Positions 33,854-44,431 of a stretch of 64,000 bases of DNA are shown in pieces. The DNA is taken from NCBI GenBank assembly GCA_020632755.1, contig JACKEY010000006.1, forward strand, positions 186,001-250,000. Direction: 5' to 3'. The translations under genes were made by a program, and so were the position numbers. How positions within the stretch are numbered: the stretch's first letter is position 1; every line of letters starts with the position of its first letter. Source of the stretch: Alphaproteobacteria bacterium. GTDB taxonomy: Bacteria; Myxococcota_A; UBA796; UBA2385. The notes under the pieces were generated by a model. It was not told the origin of the DNA. It saw only the letters and a program-made list of their open reading frames with translations, and did no database searches.

Positions 33854-35701
33854 GTGACCGCCTGCGCCTACCGCTACCGCGTCGTGCCGAGCCACCCGGC
33901 CGCCCACCTGTTCACCGTCACGCTGACGGTCGACACCCCCGCCGCCGACGGGCAGGTGCTGACCCTGCCGGCCTGGATCCCCGGGTCCTACACCCTGCGG
34001 GAGTTCAGCAAGCACATCGTGACCCTCTCGGCCCGCGGCCCGGCCGGTCCGGTGGCGGTCCACAAGGTCGACAAGCGCACCTGGCGCTGCGACCCGGTCT
34101 CGGCCGACGGCAGCGGCGCGCTGGTGGTCGAGATCCAGGTCTACGCCTGGGACATGTCGGTGCGGAAGGCGCACCTGGACCAGACCCACGGCTTCTTCAA
34201 CGGCACCAGCCTGTTCCTGTGCCCCGAAGGCCTGGAGCACGGCCCCTGCGAGGTCGAGCTCGACGCGCCCGACGACCCCGCCTGCGCGGGCTGGAAGGTC
34301 GCCACCGCCCTGCCGCGTCTCGAAGGCGCGGCCCACGGCTTCGGCCGGTTCCGGTGCGCCGACTACGACGAGCTCATCGACCACCCGGTCGAGATGGGCA
34401 CCTTCGACCTGGTGAGCTTCCAGGCCGGCGGCGTGCCCCACGAGCTCGCCGTGACCGGCGTGCACAGCGGCGATCTGGACCGCGTGGCCCGCGACCTGGC
34501 CGTGATCTGCGACCACCACATGGCCTTCTGGACCGGCGGCCCGGCGGCGCCCCCCGCGGCCATGCCCCGCTACGTCTTCCAGCTGACCGTGACGGGCAGC
34601 GGCTACGGCGGCCTGGAGCACCGGGCCAGCACGGCCTGCATCTGCAAGCGGGACGACCTGCCGCGGCCCGGCGACGACAAGCTGTCCGACGGCTACCGCA
34701 CGCTGCTGGGGCTGCTGTCCCACGAGTACTTCCACACCTGGAACGTCAAGCGGCTGAAGCCCGCGGCCTTCCTGCCCTACGACCTGTCGAAGGAGTCGCA
34801 CACCACGCTGTTGTGGGCCTTCGAGGGCATCACCTCCTACTACGACGACCTGGCCCTCTGCCGGACGGGCACGGTCACGGTCGACAGCTACCTCGAGCTG
34901 CTCGGCCAGAGCCTCACCCGCGTCAGCCGCATGCCCGGGCGCCACGTGCAGTCCCTGGCCGACAGCAGCTTCGACACCTGGATCAAGCTCTACCAGCCCG
35001 ACGAGAACAGCAACAACCAGCAGATCAGCTACTACACCAAGGGCTCGCTGGTCGCGCTGGCCCTCGACCTGAAGATCCGCAAGGAGACCCGGGGAGAGAA
35101 GTCGCTCGACGACGTGATGCGCGCCCTGTGGCAGGCCTACGGCGCCGTCGGGGTCGGCGTTCCCGAAGACGGGGTCGAGGTGATGGCCGCCGAGGTCACG
35201 GGCCTGGACCTGCGGGACTTCTTCGACCTGGCGATCCGCGGCACCGACGATCCGCCGCTGGCCGACCTGCTGGCCGACTTCGGCGTGGCCCTGCACCTGC
35301 GCCCCGCGGAAGGCAAGGACGACAAGGGCGGCAAGGCCGGCAAGGAGCCGCCGACCGGCGACCTCGGCGCGGCGGTCTCCGGCGGCGCCGGCAGCGTGAA
35401 GCTGACCTGGTGCGCCACCGGCGGTGCGGCGATGGCGGCCGGCCTGTCCGCGGGCGACGTGGTGGTCGCGGTCGACGGCCTGAAGGCCACCCCCGACGGC
35501 CTGGTGCAGCGCTTCGCCCGCGCCACCCCGGGCGAGCGCATCCGGGTACTGTCCTTCCGAGACGACGTGCTCCAGGACCACCAGGTCGTGGTCCAGGCCC
35601 CGCCCGCCACCCACACCTGGCTGGAGCTCGTCGCGGACGCGCCCCCCGCCGTGGTGGCCCGCCGCGACGCCTGGCTGCACCGCGAGACCGCGCCATGCTG
35701 A
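33854..35701 (+). CDS. M61 family glycyl aminopeptidase-like protease with PDZ domain
   Basis: A 615-residue zinc aminopeptidase of family M61. The zinc motif HEYFHTWNVKRLKP gives His290, Glu291 and His294, with the third ligand Glu in AFEGITSYYDD. The N-terminal beta domain begins YRVVPSHPAAHLFTVTLTV, and a C-terminal PDZ domain (about 510-600) contains AAMAAGLSAGDVVVAVDG. A Lys/Gly-rich insertion near 480-490 (GKDDKGGKAGK) separates them. No signal peptide, so cytoplasmic. GTG start after GAAGGAGCACCC. Its last 7 bp overlap the next gene. Confidence 0.92.
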   Translation: MTACAYRYRVVPSHPAAHLFTVTLTVDTPAADGQVLTLPAWIPGSYTLREFSKHIVTLSARGPAGPVAVHKVDKRTWRCDPVSADGSGALVVEIQVYAWDMSVRKAHLDQTHGFFNGTSLFLCPEGLEHGPCEVELDAPDDPACAGWKVATALPRLEGAAHGFGRFRCADYDELIDHPVEMGTFDLVSFQAGGVPHELAVTGVHSGDLDRVARDLAVICDHHMAFWTGGPAAPPAAMPRYVFQLTVTGSGYGGLEHRASTACICKRDDLPRPGDDKLSDGYRTLLGLLSHEYFHTWNVKRLKPAAFLPYDLSKESHTTLLWAFEGITSYYDDLALCRTGTVTVDSYLELLGQSLTRVSRMPGRHVQSLADSSFDTWIKLYQPDENSNNQQISYYTKGSLVALALDLKIRKETRGEKSLDDVMRALWQAYGAVGVGVPEDGVEVMAAEVTGLDLRDFFDLAIRGTDDPPLADLLADFGVALHLRPAEGKDDKGGKAGKEPPTGDLGAAVSGGAGSVKLTWCATGGAAMAAGLSAGDVVVAVDGLKATPDGLVQRFARATPGERIRVLSFRDDVLQDHQVVVQAPPATHTWLELVADAPPAVVARRDAWLHRETAPC

Positions 35702-37077
35702 CCCCCCTCGTCCTCCCCCTGGTGGGCCTGCCCCTCGTCGGTCCCCTCGGGGGCGGCACGCGCGTCACGGGCACCGTCGTCGACGTGCAGCTGCTGCCCT
35801 CCTCGCCCGACAGCCGCATCGACCTGCCGCGCACCCGGGTGACGGTGCAGCTCGACGACGACCAGCAGGTGGTCGTGATGCTGCCGGGCAGCAACGCCGC
35901 GCCGCCCGTGGTCGTCGCCGGGGTGCCCGAGGTCCGGGTCGGCCAGCTGTGGCAGCTTTCGCTCGCGCCGACCCCGCAGGGGCTGGTGCCCGTCGGCCTG
36001 GGCCACGGCATGCAGCGGCTGGACGGCGCCGTGCTGCCGATCTGGAACCTCAACGGCCTGCACTATGCGCCCGACCAGCTGCCGCTGACCTTCTACCTGA
36101 ACGAGGTCGGCAGCGAGGACCTGGGCTTCGAGGACACCGAACAGGTCGCCGTCGACGCCCTGGACGCCTGGTCCCGCGTCGGCTGCAGCAGCTTCGCCTT
36201 CGCCTATGGCGGCACGACCGACCTGATACACGCCGACGATGGCCAGAACGTGCTGGCCTGGGAAGACGCGGAGTGGACCTGGGGCGCGGCCATCGCCGGG
36301 CTGACGGCCACCCGCTTCGAGGTGGTCGACGACGACACGGTGCGACCGAGCGGCGCCGACATCCTGTTCAACGGCGTCGACTGGGCGTGGACCACCGGCA
36401 TCGGCGACGTCTACCTGGCCAACCCCAAGCTCAACGCCAGCAGCGTCGTCGTGCACGAGCTCGGCCACGTCACGGGCATGGACCACGAGCTCGGGCTGGT
36501 CGCCAGCACCATGTTCTTCGCCTACATCGGCGGCGACTGGCAGGGCAGCCTGTCCGGCGACGACCGCCGCGGGCTCTGCGAGAACTACGGCGACGGCAGC
36601 GACGAGTGCGGCAGCGACGACGACTGCGAGGCGCTCTACCCGGGCGTCGGGCTGGTCTGCCGTGAGCTCGACGGCCTGTCCGTCTGCGACGAGGTGCGCG
36701 ACGAGATCGGCGGGGATTGCTCGCGCACCGACTTCAACTGCCCCGAGTACTGCGTCTTCACCAACAACCAGGCGACCGCCGGCTACTGCAGCGAGGCCTG
36801 CGACACCGACGACGACTGCCCCGACGGCTACGAGTGCGGCACGGCGCCGCTGTTCCTGTACGACGAGCCGAACACCGACGAGACCCTGTGCGTGCTGGTC
36901 GAGGTGGTGGACAGCGGGGGAGGGGTGGACAGCGAATTCTACTGCCCCGACGACAGCCGGTCGGGCGTGACGGAGGAGGACGGCTGCGGCTGCACCGGCG
37001 CCCCTTCCCCGGTGGGCCTGGGCCTGCCCCTGCTGGTGCCGCTGCTGTGGCGCCGCCGGAGGCGCGCGCGGGTGTGA
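35695..37077 (+). CDS. secreted matrixin-like metalloprotease with MYXO-CTERM tag
   Basis: A 460-residue exported zinc protease. Signal peptide at the N-terminus, then a beta domain, and the catalytic motif HELGHVTGMDH (His254, Glu255, His258, Gly261, His264), the HExxHxxGxxH of matrixins and related metzincins. A Cys-rich part follows (about 300-420) with several disulfide-type pairs (DDDCEALYPG, DDDCPDGYECG). The end is GCGCTG, a helix (LGLPLLVPLLW) and a run of Arg: a MYXO-CTERM sorting tag, so it is probably processed and surface-attached. ATG at 35695 overlaps the M61 stop. Confidence 0.87.
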   Translation: MLTPLVLPLVGLPLVGPLGGGTRVTGTVVDVQLLPSSPDSRIDLPRTRVTVQLDDDQQVVVMLPGSNAAPPVVVAGVPEVRVGQLWQLSLAPTPQGLVPVGLGHGMQRLDGAVLPIWNLNGLHYAPDQLPLTFYLNEVGSEDLGFEDTEQVAVDALDAWSRVGCSSFAFAYGGTTDLIHADDGQNVLAWEDAEWTWGAAIAGLTATRFEVVDDDTVRPSGADILFNGVDWAWTTGIGDVYLANPKLNASSVVVHELGHVTGMDHELGLVASTMFFAYIGGDWQGSLSGDDRRGLCENYGDGSDECGSDDDCEALYPGVGLVCRELDGLSVCDEVRDEIGGDCSRTDFNCPEYCVFTNNQATAGYCSEACDTDDDCPDGYECGTAPLFLYDEPNTDETLCVLVEVVDSGGGVDSEFYCPDDSRSGVTEEDGCGCTGAPSPVGLGLPLLVPLLWRRRRRARV

Positions 37078-37149
37078 CGAGCCGGCGCGATGTTGCGCTA
37101 CAGTGCGCAGAATCCCCCGCCTGGATTCCACCCCCCGGAGCCGCTCCCC

Positions 37150-38277
37150 ATGTCCGCTTCCCTGATCCTGGCCGCGCTCGTCGCGGCGCCTTCCGCCCAG
37201 GCCGGCTCTCGCTGGCTGCAGAACGACGGCTTCGACGACGGTGACCTGGCCGGCTTCCAGGGCGGCTTCGTGCAGTACGAGTGCTGGGGCTCGATCTACC
37301 AGCCCACCAGCACCGAGTACCCCTTCACGGTCGAGAAGGTGCGCCTGCTGGTCGGCGGCACCAGCAGCAAGGAGATCTTCTCGGTCCACTTCTACCAGTC
37401 GGACACGGCGACCTTCAGCGGCGCGACCTACCTGGGCGGCGAAGGCGTCGCGATCGTCGGCAGCGACTCGGCGTTCAGCGACATCAACGTGGCCGAGCTC
37501 GAGCTCGGCACCATCTCGGTCGACAGCGGCTTCCTGGGCATCTCGGTCTGCCTCGAGGCGCACAGCGGCTACCCGGCGATCGCCCGGGACAACGACGGCA
37601 TGTCGAACGCCACGCGCAACTGGATCTACGCCGACGCGGGCACCGGCTGGAAGTGGTGGCAGAGCAACATCTTCGGCCTGACCGGTGACTGGATCATGCG
37701 CGCCTGCATCCAGGGTGCCGGCGTCGGTCCGGACGAGGACTGCACGGGCGACGGCGGTGGCGGCGACGGTGGGACCGGCGACGGCGGGACCGGCGACGGC
37801 GGCACCGGCGACGACGGCGGAGCAGACAGCGGGGCCACCGGCGATGACGGCGGAGCGGACGCCGGCGGCACCGACTCGGGTCCCGACGACGGCACCCAGG
37901 GCATCGAGCTCATCCAGATCACGCCGGGCAGCATGAACGCCGGCGAGGCGGTGGACCTGGTGTTCATCGGCACCGGCTTCGGCCCCGAAGCCGAGGCCCG
38001 CATCGGCGGCATCAGCGTCGTCGGCCTGAACGTGGTCAACACCGAGACGATCACCGGCCGCAGCCCGACCAGCCTGCCGGCCGGCATCCACGACGTCGAG
38101 GTCGTCGACGACGACGGCTCGGCCGTGCTCCCCGGCGCCTTCGAGGTGCTGGCCGAGGAAGCGCCGGTCGAGGAGAAGGGCGGCTGCAACTGCGCGACGG
38201 GCCGGGCTCCGGGCCAGCTGGCGCTGGGCGCCTTCATCGGGCTGCTGGGCATCGTGGGGCTGCGCCGCCGGCGCTGA
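37150..38277 (+). CDS. secreted IPT/TIG-domain protein with MYXO-CTERM tag
   Basis: A 375-residue surface protein. Signal peptide (LILAALVAAPSAQA), an N-terminal beta-sandwich of about 180 residues, a Gly/Asp/Thr linker built from repeated GDGGTGDGG units (about 200-250), then an IPT/TIG domain (ITPGSMNAGEAVDLVFIGTGFGPEAEARIGG). The end GCNCATGRAPGQ, one helix and GLRRRR is a MYXO-CTERM tag. Role unknown; adhesion or ligand binding is likely. ATG follows CGGAGCCGCTCCCC. The upstream GTG at 37090 is not needed. Confidence 0.85.
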   Translation: MSASLILAALVAAPSAQAGSRWLQNDGFDDGDLAGFQGGFVQYECWGSIYQPTSTEYPFTVEKVRLLVGGTSSKEIFSVHFYQSDTATFSGATYLGGEGVAIVGSDSAFSDINVAELELGTISVDSGFLGISVCLEAHSGYPAIARDNDGMSNATRNWIYADAGTGWKWWQSNIFGLTGDWIMRACIQGAGVGPDEDCTGDGGGGDGGTGDGGTGDGGTGDDGGADSGATGDDGGADAGGTDSGPDDGTQGIELIQITPGSMNAGEAVDLVFIGTGFGPEAEARIGGISVVGLNVVNTETITGRSPTSLPAGIHDVEVVDDDGSAVLPGAFEVLAEEAPVEEKGGCNCATGRAPGQLALGAFIGLLGIVGLRRRR

Positions 38278-38311
38278 GCCGCCGCGTCGCCGGGCCGACA
38301 TCAAGGACCAC

Positions 38312-38439
38312 GCCCCCTCGCCCCGCTTCGGGGCTGATGGCGGAGGGGGCTTCGGCGAGACGTCCTCGGTCGCCTGCGGCTCCCTCCGAATGTCTCGCCT
38401 GCGCCCCCGTCCGCCCGCCCCTGCGCGGGGCGAGGGGGC
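38312..38439. repeat. 128-nt nested palindrome between converging genes
   Basis: A three-level inverted repeat. Outer arms of 15 bp, perfect: GCCCCCTCGCCCCGC at 38312-38326 and its complement at 38425-38439. Middle arms 38339-38350 (GGCGGAGGGGGC) and 38403-38415, 12 bp with one bulged base. Inner arms 38354-38361 (GGCGAGAC) and 38392-38399 (GTCTCGCC). It could act as a bidirectional terminator for the converging genes, but it is much longer than needed and may be a mobile REP/MITE-type element or a structured RNA. No open frame is convincing inside it. Confidence 0.75.
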
Positions 38440-38555
38440 TCGATCATCGTGAGGGGCCGGCGGGTCGGCAGGGGGGTGAGTGGGTTTCCCCCTCCCCCCG
38501 CGGCCCCGCCGTGGGGGGAGGTGGCCCGCGCGGAGCGCGGGTCGGAGGGGGGCCG

Positions 38556-39020
38556 CTAGGGGTGGTGGCTGCGCATGGCCCAGGCGCCGACGATGGGCAG
38601 CTCGTACCACTCACCCTTGTTGGCCTCGATGCACGCGATGACCTCGAAGATGAAGTAGGGCACGACGAGGACGGCGCCGAAGCCGCAGGTGATGACGGTG
38701 GCGGGGCCGATGATGAGCAGCGCCAGCAGGCCGAAGTACAGGCTCTGCAGGGCGTGGAAGGCGACGAACTCGCTCTGGTCGCGCTTGAGCAGGTAGACGA
38801 GCAGCGGGCCGACGATTCCGCCTTCGACGAAGGTCAGGCCGTGGCCGATCATGGCCATGGTGCGCTCTTCGGGGGTGGGCTCGCCCAGGGGGCGCTCCGG
38901 CGCCATCGGTGCGGCGCGCGGGGGCCGCGGGGACTGGTGGGCGGGGCCCGGATCCGGGGCGTCGGTGGGGCCGGCGGGCGGCGGACCGGCCGGCGGCGGG
39001 GCATGCGGGGGGTAGGGCAC
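38556..39020 (-). CDS. DUF4870 membrane protein
   Basis: A 154-residue protein. A Pro-rich cytoplasmic N-terminus of about 45 residues (PPHAPPPAGPPPAGP) precedes a DUF4870/Tic20-like membrane domain: TPEERTMAMIGHGLTFV, GPLLVYLLKRDQSEFVAFHALQSLYFGLLALL and two further helices, ending WYELPIVGAWA. The KRDxSxFVxFHAxQSL stretch is family-defining. Function unknown. GTG start after GGGAGCCCCC. The preceding 278 bp contain the nested palindrome. Confidence 0.88.
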   Translation of the reverse strand: MPYPPHAPPPAGPPPAGPTDAPDPGPAHQSPRPPRAAPMAPERPLGEPTPEERTMAMIGHGLTFVEGGIVGPLLVYLLKRDQSEFVAFHALQSLYFGLLALLIIGPATVITCGFGAVLVVPYFIFEVIACIEANKGEWYELPIVGAWAMRSHHP

Positions 39021-39085
39021 GGGGGCTCCCTGCGTGGTCGGCCCAGCCTACGCCATGCACCCGCGGGGATTGCAGGCCCGCGGCG

Positions 39086-39519
39086 TCACGGCCCGTCGCG
39101 ACCCGCGCGCCATGCGGCCCAGTCGCCGCCCGGCACGGGGCTCCCGGTCCGCCCCTGCCCGCGACGGCCCGGCCCGGCGTCGCCGGCGACGAACCACCAC
39201 GCCCAGGCCCACACCGGCCCCGCGTCGGTGCGGGCCTCGACCCTCCGGCGCTCGAACAGGTTCTCCTCGCCGGGGCCGCGGTAGCCCTCGTAGTGGTCGA
39301 GCTCCGGCAGGGCCGCGGCCAGGTCGTGCATCCACACCAGCACGCCCTTCACCTCGCCCGCACCCGGCACCATGCCGGGCCAGCGCCCGAAGTCCAGCAG
39401 CCGACCCTCGACCCGGGCCGGCAGCGGGTCGCCGCGGAAGCCGCCGTGGGCCTGCACGCGCCAGCCGTTGCCCTGGCCGGGCATCAGGCTGCCGTACAGG
39501 AACAGGGGCAGGTCGTCGC

Positions 39520-39523
<4 letters not shown>
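39086..39523 (-). CDS. gamma-glutamylcyclotransferase-like protein
   Basis: A 145-residue AIG2/GGCT-fold protein. The family signature is FLYGSLMPGQGN at the N-terminus, with VEGRLLDFGRWPGMVPG, VKGVLVWM and the catalytic Glu in LDHYEGYRG. Members release 5-oxoproline from gamma-glutamyl peptides or amines, and some act on glutathione, which would link it to thiol metabolism. Its GTG overlaps the TGA of the sigma-54 regulator (GTGA at 39520-39523), so the two are co-translated; this may be meaningful given the persulfide-related regulon. Confidence 0.85.
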
Positions 39524-40935
<1,412 letters not shown>

Positions 40936-40955
40936 GTCGATTCCGGAGGAGGAGA

Positions 40956-40992
40956 TGTTTCAGATGTTTCATCCGCAGCGTAGCCTGAAACG
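40956..40992. promoter_or_regulatory. operator-like dyad, copy 1
   Basis: TGTTTCA at 40956-40962, a second TGTTTCA at 40965-40971, then TGAAAC at 40986-40991. The dyad is TGTTTCA-N14-TGAAAC with an extra half-site on the regulator side. It lies between the divergent regulator and dioxygenase genes, about 20 bp above the regulator's ATG and about 45 bp above the sigma-54-like promoter of the dioxygenase gene. The same arrangement recurs at 48177-48212. Likely the upstream activating site of the regulator, which could also autoregulate. Confidence 0.72.
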
Positions 40993-41023
40993 GGACCTGC
41001 GCCCCCCGCGGGCCTCTGCGGCA

Positions 41024-41039
41024 TGGTCCAGGGCTTGCA
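41024..41039 (+). promoter_or_regulatory. sigma-54 (-24/-12) promoter of dioxygenase gene
   Basis: TGGTCC-N5-TTGCA matches the sigma-54 consensus TGGCAC-N5-TTGCW at the invariant GG and GC with exact spacing. The predicted start of transcription is near 41050, giving a 75-nt leader before the GTG at 41125. The dyad is at a usual enhancer distance upstream. Confidence 0.65.
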
Positions 41040-41124
41040 ACCACGGTTGCCATCCCCTGGTCCCGGTCCCGACACCCTCCCCGCCGCGCACCGGACCGAG
41101 CCCCCCATCGTCCCCGGAGACCCC

Positions 41125-42240
41125 GTGATCTTCCGCCAGCTCTTCGACCGCGAGTCCTGCACCTACACCTACCTGCTGGCCGACGAGCAGAGCCGCCAGG
41201 CCGTGCTCATCGACCCCGTGCGCCCCATGCTCGAGCGCGACCTGCAGGTCATCGAGGACCTGGGCCTGACCCTGGTCAAGACGCTGGAGACCCACATCCA
41301 CGCCGATCACGTGACCAGCTCGGGTCTGTTCCGGAAGTCGCTCGGCAGCCAGAGCGTCGTGAGCGCGGCCGGCGGCGCCAGCTGCGCCGACGTGCTGGTC
41401 GAGGACGGCGACGTCGTGAAGGTCGGCGAGGTCGAGCTCGAGGTGCGGCAGACCCCCGGCCACACCGACGGCTGCGTGGCCTACGTCGACCACCAGGGCC
41501 GCCGCGTCTTCACCGGCGACACGCTGATGGTCCGCGGCTGCGGCCGCACCGACTTCCAGCAGGGCAGCGCCCGCACCCTGTACCAGTCGGTGCACGGCAA
41601 GCTGTTCACCCTGCCCGACGACTACGCCGTGTACCCGGGCCACGACTACAAGGGCCGCACCATGAGCACGGTGGCCGAGGAGAAGGCGCTCAACCCGCGC
41701 CTGGGCGGCGGGCGCACCGTCGAAGAGTTCGTCGCCATCATGGACAACCTCAAGCTCGGCCTGCCCGCCAAGATCGACGTGGCCGTGCCCGCCAACCTGC
41801 AGTGCGGCCTGCTGCCCGAGGACCTGGAGCAGGCCGCGGCCGAGGCCGCCGCCCGCGCGGGCTGGGCCCCCGTCATCCGGTCGAGCGAGGGCGTGCCCGA
41901 GGTCACCTGCTCGTGGGTCCACGACCACCTGGGGTCCTTCCGGCTGGTCGACTGCCGGCAGCTCGGCGAGTGGAAGGACGCGCTGGGCCACATCGAAGGC
42001 GCCGAGCTGCGCACCCTGGGCGACGCCCTGGTGCACGCCGCCCAGGACTGGGACAAGACCGCGCCGGTGGTCGTCTACTGCCGCAGCGGGGGGCGCTCGG
42101 GCCGCGCGGCCCTGGTGCTGGAGGACCTGGGCTTCCAGAAGGTCGCCAGCATGCAGGGCGGCATGCTCGACTGGAACGCCCAGGGGCGGCCGGTCGAGGG
42201 CGCCAGCGCGGGCCACGGCACCGGCGGCAGCTGCGGCTGA
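41125..42240 (+). CDS. persulfide dioxygenase-rhodanese fusion
   Basis: A 371-residue fusion. The MBL-fold persulfide dioxygenase domain (1-240, ETHE1-like) has the iron site ETHIHADH (His57, His59, Asp61, His62), TPGHTDGC, FTGDTLMVRGCGRTDFQQG and YPGHDYKGR, all diagnostic of sulfur dioxygenases that oxidise glutathione persulfide to sulfite. A single rhodanese domain (about 265-360) has active-site Cys319 in YCRSGGRSGRAA. Such fusions couple sulfane-sulfur transfer to oxidation. Cytoplasmic. GTG start after CCCCGGAGACCCC. Preceded by a sigma-54-like promoter and the dyad. Confidence 0.93.
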   Translation: MIFRQLFDRESCTYTYLLADEQSRQAVLIDPVRPMLERDLQVIEDLGLTLVKTLETHIHADHVTSSGLFRKSLGSQSVVSAAGGASCADVLVEDGDVVKVGEVELEVRQTPGHTDGCVAYVDHQGRRVFTGDTLMVRGCGRTDFQQGSARTLYQSVHGKLFTLPDDYAVYPGHDYKGRTMSTVAEEKALNPRLGGGRTVEEFVAIMDNLKLGLPAKIDVAVPANLQCGLLPEDLEQAAAEAAARAGWAPVIRSSEGVPEVTCSWVHDHLGSFRLVDCRQLGEWKDALGHIEGAELRTLGDALVHAAQDWDKTAPVVVYCRSGGRSGRAALVLEDLGFQKVASMQGGMLDWNAQGRPVEGASAGHGTGGSCG

Positions 42241-42259
42241 GGCGCCGCGACGCCCGGGT

Positions 42260-44353
42260 TCAGAGCCCCAGGTCGAGGGTCTCGACGACGCCCAGGCCGA
42301 GGTCCACGCGGGCCAGGCCCAGCCGGCTCTCGTCCATCGACCACGCCTCGTGCCAGGCGACCAGCACGCCGTCCTGGTCGGGGAGGGCGGCCAGGCTGAT
42401 GCCCTCGATGGGGGCGGTCGCCTCGGCCACGGCCAGGGGCTCGCCGGGCCCGCCGATGCCGAGCTCGGCCAGCATGAGCCGGTGGACCTCGCCCTCGACC
42501 TCGACCCAGGCGATGCGCAGGCCGTCGTCCGTCGCGACCAGGCTGGGGCGCCAGGCCTGGTCTTTGGGCGGCCAGAGCGTCGTGTCCAGCGGGATGGGCT
42601 GGGACCAGCTGTCGCCCAGGTCCGGACTGAAGGCGGTCTCGATGGTCCAGCTCTCGCTGCCGTCGGAGGCGCGGTCCAGGCTGGCCCAGGCGGCGTGCAG
42701 GACCGGCCAGCCCAGGCTGCGGTCGATGCCGAGGGCGGGCCAGTAGGACACGTCTTCGTCCGACGTGACCCGGTGGAAGGTGACCGCGTCTTCGTCGGCG
42801 AGGCGCCGGGCCAGGAAGATCTCGCGGTTCTCGTTGTCCTCGACGTACTGGGCGTCTTCGACGGTGGCCAGGGCGCCGAACCACGACCCGCCCAGGGTCA
42901 GGCTGCTCATCGCCGACGGCATGTGCAGCTGCCAGTCGGCCGTCACCTCGGCGAAGGGCAGGGCGGTCCAGTCCCAGCCGTCGATGTCGCCGGTCAGCAG
43001 GTTGAAGCCCGTGATGTCGTCGGTGTGGCCGTCGGCCTGGTCGCTGTAGATGGCGGTGACCACGCCAGTGTCGGGGTCGAGGGCCGCGCCGGGGTTGGCG
43101 GCGTGCATGACCATGTCGGCGATGCTGACGGGCGCCGACCAGGTGCGGCCGCCGTCGTCGCTGTCCTGGGACACGACCCGCCACCAGCCCTCGTCGCGGT
43201 CGAAGGCGCGCCACAGGCGCACGACGCGGCCGGCGCCGGCCAGCACCTGGGGCTGCTCGGCGCCGCCCAGGTCCAGGGGGCCACCGCTGGCGTCGTCGCC
43301 GCCGCCGAACCAGTCGATGGACCAGCTGCTGCCGCCGTCGATGGACCGGGCGTAGAGCAGGCGATCGCCGATGTCCCGGGCCCGGCTGGTGGCGACCAGG
43401 TGCAGCACGCCGTCGTCGCTGGCGACCACCGGGTCCAGCAACACGTCCGCGGGCAGGGGGGCGGCGGGCGGATCGGCCAGCAGCTCGCTGATGACCCGGC
43501 CGTGCGCCATGGGCGCGTCGATGCCCATCAGCGCGGCGATGGTCGGCGCGACGTCGGCCAGCTCGTAGCTGGCGGAGATGGACGAGGCGTCGGTGACGCC
43601 GGCCCCCCAGGCGATGAGCCAGGAGCTCCGGCAGCCCGCGCAGCCGTCGCCGTGCTGGGCGAAGCCGACGTCGTCGAGGTGCCGGCCGTGGTCGGCCAGG
43701 GCGATGAAGGCGTCGCCGTCGCGGCCGTTGGCGGCGGCGAAGGCCTTGACCAGGGCGACGGCCTGCCTGGTGCCGTCGCGGTAGCCCTCCCAGCGGTTGG
43801 CGTGGGCTTCCTTGTCGGCTTCGTGCAGGTTGACCAGGACCAGCGCCGGGTCGAGCTCGTCGACGGCGGCCTGCAGCTCGAGCATCAGCGCTTCGTCGTC
43901 GACGCGGCTGAGGTCCTCGGTCGTCGCTTCTTCCGGCCACCAGCGGCCCGGGTGCTCGGGGTACAGGCTGGTGCCCTGGCTGTCCATGAACACCGTGTTG
44001 CCGACGATCCAGGTCTCCTCGCCCAGCTGGGCGGCGACCTCCTCGAACAGGGTCGGCGAGATGGCCCGCTGCAGGTCGCGGCCCTCGTACCAGGGGTAGT
44101 TGCTGACGGGCTGGCGGCGGCCCGTGAACATGGTGCGGTGGGCCGGCTCGGTGGTGGTGGCGTCGCGGTTGCGCAGGTCGGGCAGGGTGACGCCGAGCGC
44201 CATCAGGTCCTTGAGCCAGGCTGGGCCCTCGCTGTTGGCCATGACGGCTTCGGTGGGGCGCACCCCGTCGAAGACGAAGACGAAGACCCGATCGGCGGTC
44301 TCGGCCCGAGCCGGGCCGGTTGCGAGCGCTGCGAGCAGCAGGAGGGACGACAT
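42260..44353 (-). CDS. secreted alkaline-phosphatase-superfamily enzyme with sialidase-like C-terminus
   Basis: A 697-residue exported protein. After a signal peptide (LLLLAALATGPARA), an alkaline-phosphatase/phosphodiesterase-type domain (about 20-290) shows metal and nucleophile motifs FVFDGVRP, TTTEPAHRTMFTG (Thr nucleophile region), NLHEADKEAHANRW, ADHGRHLDD and QHGDGCAGC. The C-terminal half (about 300-690) resembles a BNR/sialidase propeller with Asp-box-like SDDGGRTWSAP, GGSSWSIDW and LGDSWSQP. Substrate unknown; a phosphodiester or sulfate-like ester on a polymer is plausible. It sits between the two arms of the sulfur regulon. Confidence 0.82.
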   Translation of the reverse strand: MSSLLLLAALATGPARAETADRVFVFVFDGVRPTEAVMANSEGPAWLKDLMALGVTLPDLRNRDATTTEPAHRTMFTGRRQPVSNYPWYEGRDLQRAISPTLFEEVAAQLGEETWIVGNTVFMDSQGTSLYPEHPGRWWPEEATTEDLSRVDDEALMLELQAAVDELDPALVLVNLHEADKEAHANRWEGYRDGTRQAVALVKAFAAANGRDGDAFIALADHGRHLDDVGFAQHGDGCAGCRSSWLIAWGAGVTDASSISASYELADVAPTIAALMGIDAPMAHGRVISELLADPPAAPLPADVLLDPVVASDDGVLHLVATSRARDIGDRLLYARSIDGGSSWSIDWFGGGDDASGGPLDLGGAEQPQVLAGAGRVVRLWRAFDRDEGWWRVVSQDSDDGGRTWSAPVSIADMVMHAANPGAALDPDTGVVTAIYSDQADGHTDDITGFNLLTGDIDGWDWTALPFAEVTADWQLHMPSAMSSLTLGGSWFGALATVEDAQYVEDNENREIFLARRLADEDAVTFHRVTSDEDVSYWPALGIDRSLGWPVLHAAWASLDRASDGSESWTIETAFSPDLGDSWSQPIPLDTTLWPPKDQAWRPSLVATDDGLRIAWVEVEGEVHRLMLAELGIGGPGEPLAVAEATAPIEGISLAALPDQDGVLVAWHEAWSMDESRLGLARVDLGLGVVETLDLGL

Positions 44354-44431
44354 GGCGCCAGCGTAGCCCCCCCGCCGGCCCTTGGCGTGCTACAGGCAGC
44401 CAGTCGCGGGGCGCGCGGATACCCTGGCGGC

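Noticed and set aside
40936..40955. A sigma-54 promoter for the regulator gene itself
   Set aside because: No GG-N10-GC element with proper neighbours was found on the minus strand between the dyad and the regulator ATG; it probably uses another sigma factor.
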